From Lentisphaerota bacterium (GTDB taxonomy: Bacteria > Verrucomicrobiota > Kiritimatiellia > JAAZAB01): a DNA stretch of 10,390 nt. This document shows, one piece after another, positions 1-6,319 of the stretch. Under the pieces are notes generated by a model. It was not told where the DNA came from. It ran no database searches and saw nothing but the letters and a program-made list of their open reading frames with translations. The stretch is from positions 1 to 10,390 of the forward strand of contig JACPGN010000168.1 of assembly GCA_016182435.1 (NCBI GenBank). Reading direction: 5' to 3'. The position numbers were made by a program, and so were the translations under genes. The number at the start of each line of letters is the position of its first letter. Position 1 is the stretch's first letter.

Positions 1-760
1 TCGGGTCAACGCCGCCCGGCGGAGAAAGATAGACCTTGCCGGCGGAGGCATCAAAGTGCCATTCGTTTTCGTGGTCCAATTCCCCTAGGATGCCGTCCAT
101 GTAATAACCCCATCCCGGACTGATGTTGGCACCGCCCGTGTCGGTCAGGTCGGATGAGAGCGTAACGCTTCCCGTGGAGGTAGAGGATACCACCGCGCGC
201 ATCTCGAACAGCCAACTGTATGAACGGATGCGCACGGTAGCGCCCACCCAGTAATTGTCCGGTCGGCCTAAGGCGCCAAGCGCGGCGTCATAAAACGTCT
301 GCTTACTGCTCCCGGAATCAACCTTCAGCCAGCCCAGGTCCGGCGCATCCACGTTCGGGTAGCGCGCGATGCGCATGAGTTCGCCATTGACAAACAGATG
401 ATGGAGCGAGTTCGTATTATCGGCCACATAACAGTTGTGCGCCGCGTCCCAGGTCCAGTTGGTAATGACCACGCTGCCCTTGATGACAGGCAGGTCGCCC
501 GTTCCGTAGGCGCCGTAGGTGATGGATGTGCCGTTGGCCGTGATCTCGCCGCGAAACGTGTCGCCGCGCTTGAAAAGAAACGCATGACCGTCGCCGCCTT
601 GCGTGTTCACCCGGTTAATGGTCTGCCAGGCCGTTGTTGCGTTCAGGCCGTCGGCGGCGTCGTTACCGGCATTGGCAATGTAGTAAGTGCCGGCCTGCAG
701 CTCGCCGGAAAGCAGGAGCAAGGCGAGCGCCAGCAACCCACCGATTTTTTGTCCGTCCAT
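1..760 (-). CDS. Secreted right-handed beta-helix protein, N-terminal part (runs off left edge)
   Basis: The frame is open from an ATG at 760 to the window edge, giving 253 residues with no stop. Residues 1-23 form a signal peptide: MDGQK, a Leu/Ala-rich core, then LQA with likely cleavage before GTYYIA. The mature start (YYIANAGNDAADG, then TAWQTINRVN) and the following FKRGDTFRGEI match the usual opening of extracellular parallel beta-helix proteins. So do VNGELMRIARYPN near residues 124-136 and the LDHENEWHFDASAGKVYLSPP stretch near 228-248 (LD..nEW..D...gkvYL.PP). In these families the helix itself follows and often carries polysaccharide lyase or hydrolase activity; that part lies outside the window. 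A GGAG about 10 nt upstream of the ATG is an acceptable ribosome binding site. It shares strand and secreted character with the two large downstream-numbered genes. Fold assignment is fairly sure; enzymatic activity and substrate cannot be judged. Confidence 0.85.
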   Translation of the reverse strand, partial: MDGQKIGGLLALALLLLSGELQAGTYYIANAGNDAADGLNATTAWQTINRVNTQGGDGHAFLFKRGDTFRGEITANGTSITYGAYGTGDLPVIKGSVVITNWTWDAAHNCYVADNTNSLHHLFVNGELMRIARYPNVDAPDLGWLKVDSGSSKQTFYDAALGALGRPDNYWVGATVRIRSYSWLFEMRAVVSSTSTGSVTLSSDLTDTGGANISPGWGYYMDGILGELDHENEWHFDASAGKVYLSPPGGVDP

Positions 761-829
761 AACGCAAACGCTCCAACCATTTTTTCAGCATCGTCTGGTA
801 AAAGCGGTCGGCAAATTAGGCAATTCAAC

Positions 830-858
830 TTGACTCGCAGGCCGGTTGAACTTAATAT
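830..858 (+). promoter_or_regulatory. Sigma70-type promoter for the nucleotidyltransferase gene
   Basis: TTGACT at 830-835 and TAATAT at 853-858 are separated by exactly 17 bases, which is close to the consensus housekeeping promoter. The expected transcription start, about seven bases after the -10 box, is near 865, only about four bases before the ATG at 869. The transcript would then be leaderless or nearly so, which fits the lack of a convincing Shine-Dalgarno before that ATG. Prediction from sequence only. Confidence 0.6.
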
Positions 859-868
859 CGCAAGAAAC

Positions 869-1471
869 ATGAAAAAAAACGCTTCAGAAATTCAGGATAT
901 TCTATCAACTTCGGATTTATTGTCCAGGGCCTTGAAACTGGCCGGGTTGGTCACGCGTGTCTTCCGTGAGGCAGGTTGGGAGCTCGTGGTTGTGGGCGGG
1001 TCGGCCGTGGAATTTTATACCGAAGGCGCTTATATGTCCGGCGACATTGACATGTGTCGGCGCAATCTTAACCCCATTCCATTGCGAACGGCGCAAGACC
1101 TGATCGGCCGCCTGGGCGGAACGGGCGGCCCGCGCAGTTGGAAAGTGGCCGGATTGTATGTTGATCTCCTCGGATTACTGGAAAACGAGGCTTGCACCCC
1201 ATGCCGCACCATTGAAACACCTTGCGGCACGATCAGCATCGCCCCGGCGGAACTAATTCTGGTGGAGCGAATTCTTATGGCTTATTATCCGAGCCCTGAC
1301 GCTCAAGCCCGCAGCATTGCAAAAAAATTACTGGCCGTATGCCTGCAAAACACCATGCCGGTTGATTGGAAAGAAGTGGAAAGACTGGCGGCTAGTTCCT
1401 CTTTTGATATATTGAAGGAGACCAACCAGTTGCGCCGGGAAGTTGCCAATGAACTTAAAAAAAGAGCTTAA
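869..1471 (+). CDS. Nucleotidyltransferase-fold protein (Pol beta-like / AbiEii- or DUF6036-like)
   Basis: A 200-residue soluble protein with no signal peptide. Residues 39-61 read LVVVGGSAVEFY followed by GAYMSGDID. This is the GG-S helix-turn and the DxD metal site (D59, D61) of the Pol beta nucleotidyltransferase superfamily. A third acidic residue fits at D99 in YVDLLG. The APAELILVERILMAYY stretch and the following helices resemble the C-terminal half of stand-alone transferases such as AbiEii-like or DUF6036 proteins. Family members may act as toxins that modify tRNA, as resistance enzymes, or in unknown roles; which applies here is not shown. The ATG at 869 was chosen because the frame upstream is antisense to the beta-helix gene and a consensus promoter ends just before it. 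The -10 region and first codons are AT-rich compared with the neighbours. It overlaps the small ORF at 1449 and faces protein A convergently. Superfamily fairly sure, role unknown. Confidence 0.75.
   Translation: MKKNASEIQDILSTSDLLSRALKLAGLVTRVFREAGWELVVVGGSAVEFYTEGAYMSGDIDMCRRNLNPIPLRTAQDLIGRLGGTGGPRSWKVAGLYVDLLGLLENEACTPCRTIETPCGTISIAPAELILVERILMAYYPSPDAQARSIAKKLLAVCLQNTMPVDWKEVERLAASSSFDILKETNQLRREVANELKKRA
1437..1442 (+). promoter_or_regulatory. Ribosome binding site inside the NTase 3' end
   Basis: GGGAAG lies six bases before the ATG at 1449, inside the last codons of the nucleotidyltransferase gene. It is a better Shine-Dalgarno than the one in front of the nucleotidyltransferase itself. 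It is the main reason to take the overlapping small ORF seriously as a translationally coupled gene. Confidence 0.45.
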
Positions 1472-1643
1472 AACCGCCTGGACCTGGAAAGAATGGCAGG
1501 CCAGCCGTCCGGCGCGCCGGGCAGCCGCACAACGCATTGGCCCGCCTGTTACGCGGCGCAAGACAAGTTCATCGGACCGGCGGCTTCGCGCCGCTTTCGC
1601 GGGACAACGCGGCCCGGCCTTTCATACCGCTCAAGGCGCATAG
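1449..1643 (+). CDS. Small basic ORF overlapping the NTase end; possible truncated partner gene
   Basis: 64 residues starting MNLKKELKTAWTWKEW in a different frame, overlapping the nucleotidyltransferase by 23 bases and ending 13 bases inside the 3' end of protein A on the other strand. The first ~30 residues (KK, WTWKEWQ, RPARRAAAQRI) look like a real helical, basic N-terminus. The remaining ~34 residues are low-complexity Arg/Ala/Ser translated from a GC-rich, hairpin-containing stretch and look less protein-like. One reading is a longer gene whose 3' part was lost and replaced by intergenic sequence. The other is a chance frame with a lucky ribosome binding site. No family recognised. If real, it would be co-transcribed and translationally coupled with the transferase, as toxin-antitoxin partners often are; that is inference only. 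Confidence 0.35.
   Translation: MNLKKELKTAWTWKEWQASRPARRAAAQRIGPPVTRRKTSSSDRRLRAAFAGQRGPAFHTAQGA
1580..1594. other. GC-rich hairpin in the convergent junction
   Basis: GCGGC (1580-1584) and GCCGC (1590-1594) can pair around a TTCGC loop, in a stretch rich in CG runs up to about 1620. It lies between the convergent plus-strand unit and protein A's stop at 1631. It could help end transcription from either side, but no T-tract follows on either strand, so it is not a clear intrinsic terminator. Confidence 0.25.
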
Positions 1644-4600
1644 CCGGAAGCGGTCGAGCCGGTTGCGTAGCCGCTGGCGGAAAGCTTGATGAACCATATT
1701 CCCGTGGCGATTTCATAGATGATTGGATCGGCTTGGCCATCCCCATCATAATCGGCCGCGCCAACTATATACCCGGAACCGCCAAAATCTGCCAGGGATG
1801 CCGGCGCGTAGCCGCTGGCGGACAACATTCCCCGCCACAACCCGCTGGCCGCTGCATACACCGCCGGGTCAACTTTCAGGTCAGCGTCATAATCCCCGGC
1901 CACTGCTTCTTCCGCGGCGCTGCCCAAACCAGTCAGGCTCGCCACGGTATAGCCGCTGCCGGACAGCATTGCCAGCCATAGCCCATCGGCTGAACGATAG
2001 ACGCCGGGATCTGTTTTACGGTCGCCATCATAATCATGCGGGACCGCAACGTAACCTTCACCGCCCAGACTGGCCGAAGCGATTACATAGTCGGCGGCCG
2101 ACAACATCGCGCGCCAGGCTCCATTGGAAGAGCTATAGACCGCCGGATCAACCTTATTGTCGCCATCGTAATCGCCCGCCGCCGAATCATAATCGCTGCC
2201 GCCGAAATCCAAGATGAAATGCACTTGATAGTCGTCCGTTGATAGGCTGAGCAACCAATCGCCACTCGCGGCCTGATACACCCCTGGGTCCGCCAGGCCA
2301 TCGCCGTCAAAGTCCGCCGCCAAAGCCGCATAGCCGGCGCCGCCAAACAGGAATGAGCTTAATTCATAGGCGCGGGCGGAGAGTCGCAGGTACCATGCGC
2401 CGGCTGGAAGCACATACAAGGCCGGATCGGCTAACCCATCGCCATCAAAATCCGCCACAAGCACGGCCACGGTTGACGCCGCGGGCGATGGCGGACTGGT
2501 TACCGTGAGCGTAGCCACCGCGCTGGTGGCCGCGCCATAGGCGTTAAGCGCCAGGCAGCGGTAGTCGCCCGCGTCGGCAGTGCTCACCGCGGCAATCGCA
2601 TAAGTCGCGTTGGTCTGATCGGAGAGATCGCCGCCATCCTTCTGCCACTGGTACAAGAGCGGCGCCGTGCCGCCGGCCGTGATGCTGAAGCTGGCCGCCT
2701 GGCCTACGCCGCGGGTCAGAGACTGCGGTTGAACGGTGATCGTTGGCACATCTGCGGGTGTTGCTGCTGCGCGCCAGCCGGTATCAGGGGCGCTGAAGTC
2801 ACTGGCCCCGAGGGTGTTGGTGGCTTTGACCCAGTAATAATAGATAACACCAGTTGCAGCGCTCGCGTCGGCAAAGGTTGTGGTGGTGGTCTGGGAGATA
2901 AAGTCGGCAACGTTAGTGTCGTTAGCCGGGCCGCGCCATAACGAGTAAGCTGTGGCATTCGTGCTGGCCGACCAGGAGATGGCAACCTGGTCAGTGTAAG
3001 CGCCGTCGGAGGCCGTAAGGCCGGTCGGCGCCACCAATAATCGCCATCCGCTATCCGGCGCGCTCCACGCGCTCATGTCCAGCTCATTGCTGGCCTGGAC
3101 CCAATAGTAACGGAGCAGACCGGCATCGGCGGCCGTATGGTCATAAAGGATATTCGTGGTTAGGCCGGCCAGGGCGGCGGTATTAGTGTCATTAGCCGTA
3201 TTGCTCCACACCCGGTAGAGCAGCGCGCCCGGGACGGACAGCCAGGTCACGCGCACCTTGTCGGCAAACGTGCCGTCGCTGGCCGCCACGCCGGAAGGCG
3301 CCGGCGAGGCGCGCCAACCGGAATCCGATGCGCTAAATTGACTGCTTCCGGAATGATTAACTGCCTTCACCCAGTAGTAATAAGTGGTTCCAGGCACAGC
3401 GGACGTATCATCATATTGATTGGAAACAGCCGCGGCAATATGAACGGCAGTTATGCTGTTATTGATCGTGCTTCGATAGACGTAGTAGCTGGTCGTATTG
3501 GTCGCGACGCTCCACGTGAGGCGAACCTGGTTAGTGAAGGTTCCGTCGCTGGCGGAAACTCCCGTTGGCGCGGGCGGGGGCAACGCTCCGGTGTGCCGGG
3601 CGTCATGCAGGAACATCGGCCAGGGACTATCGGCCAGTCCGCCGGCGCCGTAGGATGTTCCAAAAATCGCGAATAGATGATTTTCGGCGGCCACGTAGAG
3701 CAGCCCGTTAGTGTCCATCACCGGAGAGGCGCTGATGTCGTAATTCAGCAGCGTCATAAAATTGGTGCTGCCATCCGGATTGAACGCGTAGAAATATCCG
3801 CCCCTGGTGCCGATATAGACTGTTCCATCACACCCGATTAACGGCGTAGAATTTATCACGTTCGTGAATTGGATGGACCAGTTGGTGGTTCCGTCCTGGT
3901 TGAATGAGTAAAGCGCCCCGTTCGTTGTGCCCGAATATGCGCCGATATAAATATCCCCGTTGGTGCCGATTACCGGCGAGGAACCGTCAATGGTTTTGCC
4001 GGTAGTCCAAACGTGGTTGGTTGCGCCATTGGTCGGATTAAAGGCGTAGAGATTCCCCGAGTAACGCGCCACGTAAATCACGCCGTTGGCGTCAATCGCC
4101 GCCGAGGATCGAACAGCGGAAGGCAGCTTGGCGACCCAGTTGGTTGTTCCGTTCGGGTTGAAACTGTAAAAATTGGTTGCATCACAGCCGATGTAAATCG
4201 TCCCGTTGGTTCCGATGGCCGGCGAGACACCGCGCGCGGCGTCAGGCAGGTTGATGGTCCAGTTGGTTGTTCCGTTCGGGTTGAAACTCAGGAAGCGAAA
4301 CCCGATGGAGCCAATGTAGATGCGTCCGTCAAAGCTCAGCGCCGGGGAACCGGTGATATCGCCAAAGGTGGTTCCCGAAATCCAGTTGGTGCCGCCGTTT
4401 GTGCCGAAACAATAGAATCGGTCGTCGTGGCTACCGATATAGACGCTGCCGTTGGAGGCGATGGCCGGGGAAGATGCAATATACGAACCGGCGCGCCATA
4501 CTTTTGCGGTTGTGCCGCCCACGGCAAACGCGTACAGGTTGCTGTCATAACACCCGACATAAATGAGTCCATCGAGACCGATGGCCGGCGAGGACAAGGC

Positions 4601-6151
4601 GCCGAGCGAGGACCGCGTTGTCCACGCTTTCTCGCGGATGCGCGTGTCGGTCACCCGGATTGAGTAATAACCGACCGAGGCGGAGTTGTAGGCATTGACC
4701 TTAATGTAATAGGTGCCGGCGGCCTGGATTTTATATTGCAGCCAGGATGCCGGCCCCGATCCGCTGTCGTTGTCGCTGGCCAGGAGATTCGTCCCGGTTG
4801 AGTCGTATAAATAGATATAGGTGTCCAGTCCCCAGTCGAGCGCGTAGGTCTCGATGGTATAATATCGGTCCGCCTGGGCGGTAAATTGCAGATAATCAAC
4901 GTCGGACGTCAGGTGGATGGTGTGATTGGTATGCGGGGCGCCGGGCGTAATGATCGAGGCAAGTCCGACGGAATCATCTACTTCATAAATATCCGAGGTT
5001 ACGGACCCGATATCCGTTACCACCAGGCTATAGGCTCCGGTGCCGTCCACCGATTCCAGTCTTATGAAATTTGTGCCCGTGATTGTGCAGACGTTTGTAA
5101 GAAACTCGCTTTCACCGTTTGCGCCGAGGTCCGCGGAACCGAGCCCCGTTGTGCCGTTGGTTCCGTACAGCGTTACGGCAATATCCAGGCTGGCGCCCAC
5201 ATTGGTGGCGGCAATCACGTAACGGTGCGCGGTCGTAACCGGCACGGCCACGTAATCAACGTCGCCGGCCCAATGAATCGAACGATTGGTCTGGCTGACG
5301 CCGACGGTGATGTTGGACGCGGTGGCGACGGAGTTGTCCGGCTCGTACGCGTCACCTGTCAACACGCCTTCGTCGCTAATCGCAAGGTCGTAGGTTGCGG
5401 TTGCTCCCCATACAGGGGAAACAGAGACATAATACATTCCCGTGGAAACGAGCAAATATTCAAACGACCCATCGCCAAACACGGTGTCGTCCGACGCAAG
5501 CGCGTTTGTTCCATCGGTATCATACAAGGTAATGGAAATCATGTCGGTATAGTTTGTGACTTCGAAGAGATAGAGATGGTTCGCCGTGTTGGTGAAATTG
5601 GCATAGTCAGTGTCTCCGTTCCAGTGCAGCGAGCGCGGCTGCGAGACGCCCACAATGAAGTTGGATGCTGTGCCCGGACTGTTGTCCATTTCGTATCCAT
5701 CCCCGGTTCCGTAATCGCTGAGGACGAGGTGGTAAGACCCAGAGCCAGCCGCACCATCGGACTCAGCGCGGGCATAGTATGTGCCAGCAGTAGCAGCCAG
5801 CATTCTGACCCAGATTTCCGTCTCGCTGCTACCGGTAGTGATGACTGATGTGCCGTTCGTGTCGTAGAGCGTCAAAAGGCCCGCGCTTGGGCCGATACCG
5901 TAAATTTCTATCTGGATGTTGGTCATGCCGACGCCATAAGCATGCTTTAAATCGGCATTGAAAGAAACGTAGTCAATATCATCGGCAACATGGATGGTCC
6001 GATTCGTCTGGGAGGCGCCAACAGCAATATTCGAAGCTGTACCGACCGTATTGTCGGGCTCGTAGGCATCCTGCGCCCGGGTAGCCGGCAAGAGCGCCAG
6101 CAATATGAGGACGATAATTCCCGACCACCTGATTATATTTTGACCGGGCAT
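1631..6151 (-). CDS. Giant secreted multidomain protein A: PPC x4, PQQ-like propeller, FN3 x3, Ig, FG-GAP-like x6
   Basis: Complete, 1506 residues. The ATG at 6151 is chosen because GGGAAG sits four bases upstream and a signal peptide follows (RW, hydrophobic IIVLILLALLP, cleavage after ATRA at residue 26). The frame extends 48 codons further upstream but that part lacks protein character. Order: four pre-peptidase C-terminal (PPC) domains at 28-147, 151-261, 267-381 and 387-502, each opening with D.YE.D(N/D) and containing D.DY. Eight PQQ/BamB-like blades span 505-831 (SPAIG.NG.IYIG...LYAF type), followed by WPMFLHDARHTGA. Three FN3 domains cover 860-946, 950-1037 and 1040-1127, each ending D(S/T)GWR. 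An Ig-like domain covers 1134-1218 (TYAIAAVSTADAGDYRCLA). Six Asp-rich repeats of 46-47 residues start at 1234. PPC, FN3 and Ig modules are usually extracellular accessory or binding units; no catalytic domain or C-terminal sorting signal is seen. Paralogue of the gene upstream. Role likely surface or secreted adhesion or binding (inference). Confidence 0.92.
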   Translation of the reverse strand: MPGQNIIRWSGIIVLILLALLPATRAQDAYEPDNTVGTASNIAVGASQTNRTIHVADDIDYVSFNADLKHAYGVGMTNIQIEIYGIGPSAGLLTLYDTNGTSVITTGSSETEIWVRMLAATAGTYYARAESDGAAGSGSYHLVLSDYGTGDGYEMDNSPGTASNFIVGVSQPRSLHWNGDTDYANFTNTANHLYLFEVTNYTDMISITLYDTDGTNALASDDTVFGDGSFEYLLVSTGMYYVSVSPVWGATATYDLAISDEGVLTGDAYEPDNSVATASNITVGVSQTNRSIHWAGDVDYVAVPVTTAHRYVIAATNVGASLDIAVTLYGTNGTTGLGSADLGANGESEFLTNVCTITGTNFIRLESVDGTGAYSLVVTDIGSVTSDIYEVDDSVGLASIITPGAPHTNHTIHLTSDVDYLQFTAQADRYYTIETYALDWGLDTYIYLYDSTGTNLLASDNDSGSGPASWLQYKIQAAGTYYIKVNAYNSASVGYYSIRVTDTRIREKAWTTRSSLGALSSPAIGLDGLIYVGCYDSNLYAFAVGGTTAKVWRAGSYIASSPAIASNGSVYIGSHDDRFYCFGTNGGTNWISGTTFGDITGSPALSFDGRIYIGSIGFRFLSFNPNGTTNWTINLPDAARGVSPAIGTNGTIYIGCDATNFYSFNPNGTTNWVAKLPSAVRSSAAIDANGVIYVARYSGNLYAFNPTNGATNHVWTTGKTIDGSSPVIGTNGDIYIGAYSGTTNGALYSFNQDGTTNWSIQFTNVINSTPLIGCDGTVYIGTRGGYFYAFNPDGSTNFMTLLNYDISASPVMDTNGLLYVAAENHLFAIFGTSYGAGGLADSPWPMFLHDARHTGALPPPAPTGVSASDGTFTNQVRLTWSVATNTTSYYVYRSTINNSITAVHIAAAVSNQYDDTSAVPGTTYYYWVKAVNHSGSSQFSASDSGWRASPAPSGVAASDGTFADKVRVTWLSVPGALLYRVWSNTANDTNTAALAGLTTNILYDHTAADAGLLRYYWVQASNELDMSAWSAPDSGWRLLVAPTGLTASDGAYTDQVAISWSASTNATAYSLWRGPANDTNVADFISQTTTTTFADASAATGVIYYYWVKATNTLGASDFSAPDTGWRAAATPADVPTITVQPQSLTRGVGQAASFSITAGGTAPLLYQWQKDGGDLSDQTNATYAIAAVSTADAGDYRCLALNAYGAATSAVATLTVTSPPSPAASTVAVLVADFDGDGLADPALYVLPAGAWYLRLSARAYELSSFLFGGAGYAALAADFDGDGLADPGVYQAASGDWLLSLSTDDYQVHFILDFGGSDYDSAAGDYDGDNKVDPAVYSSSNGAWRAMLSAADYVIASASLGGEGYVAVPHDYDGDRKTDPGVYRSADGLWLAMLSGSGYTVASLTGLGSAAEEAVAGDYDADLKVDPAVYAAASGLWRGMLSASGYAPASLADFGGSGYIVGAADYDGDGQADPIIYEIATGIWFIKLSASGYATGSTASGYAP
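1658..2464 (-). repeat. Six FG-GAP/VCBS-like Asp-rich repeats of protein A
   Basis: Unit of 46-47 residues (138-141 bp). Each carries D(Y/F)DGDxxxDPxVY, then a variable x4-5 G.W...LS...Y segment, then FGG.GY. Loops begin at residues 1234, 1280, 1327, 1373, 1420 and 1467. The D.DGD...D loop resembles the calcium site of integrin-type FG-GAP propeller blades, so the six units may close into a propeller. The fifth loop reads DYDADLKVDP (Gly to Ala), and the FGG element before it is replaced by GSAAEEA. Confidence 0.85.
2769..3345 (-). repeat. FN3-coding block shared with protein B (copy in A)
   Basis: This block aligns without indels to 9405..9981 at a constant offset of 6636 bases. It includes a 50-base identical run at 3210-3259 versus 9846-9895. 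It encodes the second and third FN3 domains of A and their counterparts in B. It shows that the two genes descend from one another or exchange sequence. Confidence 0.85.
3659..4639 (-). repeat. Eight-blade PQQ-like beta-propeller array of protein A
   Basis: Eight units of about 40 residues follow a (S/T)(S/T)P.IG.NG.IYIG....(L/F)Y(A/S)F pattern, with FNPNGTTNW-type linkers. They begin near residues 520, 560, 601, 642, 682, 724, 768 and 808. Eight blades is the number typical of PQQ/BamB-like propellers. No quinone-binding residues were identified, so this is read as a structural or binding propeller. Confidence 0.8.
4646..6070 (-). repeat. Four tandem PPC (pre-peptidase C-terminal) domains of protein A
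   Basis: Four divergent copies of roughly 110-120 residues open with DAYEPDNTVGTAS, DGYEMDNSPGTAS, DAYEPDNSVATAS and DIYEVDDSVGLAS. Each continues with a hydrophobic, IH/LH-containing strand, D.DY, a LYD.(N/D)GT strand, and a Tyr-rich strand such as GTYYARAES or GTYYIKVNA. PPC domains usually flank secreted peptidases or glycan-active proteins; here no enzyme is fused. Confidence 0.8.
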
Positions 6152-6155
6152 TGTT

Positions 6156-6161
6156 CTTCCC
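6156..6161 (-). promoter_or_regulatory. Ribosome binding site deciding protein A's start
   Basis: Read on the minus strand, GGGAAG is followed by AACA and then the ATG at 6151. Together with the signal peptide that begins there, this fixes the start 48 codons inside the longest open frame. Confidence 0.7.
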
Positions 6162-6163
6162 AC

Positions 6164-6182
6164 GTAACCCCAGTTACAGGGG
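6164..6182 (-). promoter_or_regulatory. Overlapping small hairpins just upstream of protein A's RBS
   Basis: GTAAC and GTTAC (6164-6168, 6173-6177) can pair around CCCA. CCCC and GGGG (6168-6171, 6179-6182) can pair around AGTTACA. They share bases, so only one can form at a time. They lie directly before the ribosome binding site in the transcript. Stems are only four to five base pairs, so any control role is speculative. Confidence 0.2.
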
Positions 6183-6222
6183 GGTATGGCGTGACACGAG
6201 GCTTGCCCGCCTACGGAGGGTC

Positions 6223-6255
6223 GCGTAGCCGCTGGCGGAAAGTTTGATGAACCAT
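6223..6255 (-). repeat. 33-bp relic of protein A's 3' end in the intergenic region
   Basis: These 33 bases match 1665..1697 inside protein A with a single difference (T at 6243 versus C at 1685). On the minus strand they can encode WFIKLSASGYAT's core, as in the last FG-GAP-like repeat of A. Here they sit outside any gene, between protein B's stop and protein A's start. This looks like the leftover tail of a deleted paralogue or a recombination scar. A dispersed repeat is the alternative. Confidence 0.7.
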
Positions 6256-6268
6256 GTTTCTGGGTAGC

Positions 6269-6304
6269 ACCTGAATTTTTGCGCAAAGCGCGCAAAGTTC
6301 AGGT
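6269..6304 (-). terminator. Long hairpin downstream of protein B
   Basis: ACCTGAA (6269-6275) pairs with TTCAGGT (6298-6304). Inside it TTTT and GCGC on the left pair with GCGC and AAAG on the right, with one T bulge, one wobble pair and a five-base loop. That gives about 15 paired positions in 36 bases. It starts 16 bases after protein B's stop at 6320. No clean T-tract follows on the minus strand, so it may act as a terminator, an mRNA 3' stabiliser, or both. It would limit read-through from B into A. Confidence 0.5.
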
Positions 6305-6319
6305 ATCAAGCAATATTTA

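Noticed and set aside
398..868. Upstream extension of the nucleotidyltransferase frame to an ATG at 398
   Set aside because: It lies antisense to the well-supported beta-helix gene, has no protein-like character, and the promoter and AT-rich start point to the ATG at 869.
643..870. Minus-strand ORF across the 760 start region
   Set aside because: It overlaps the signal-peptide frame of the beta-helix gene in another frame and shows no recognisable protein features.
1658..2464. Regular ~140-bp spacing mistaken for a CRISPR or DNA repeat array
   Set aside because: The repeats are protein-level FG-GAP-like units with degenerate DNA, and there are no short identical repeats with unique spacers.
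4886..5848. Long plus-strand open frame of 320 codons, and others at 4013..4663 and 7112..7831
   Set aside because: They are antisense to coherent domain-rich coding sequence and have Arg/Gly/His-rich composition without domains; GC-rich codon bias of the true strand explains their openness.
6223..6255. Insertion sequence end or attachment site
   Set aside because: There is no transposase, target duplication or partner inverted repeat, and the match to protein A's own 3' end explains the sequence better.
6152..6295. 48-codon N-terminal extension of protein A
   Set aside because: It precedes a clear signal peptide and ribosome binding site, and it translates the hairpin and repeat relic in the wrong frame.
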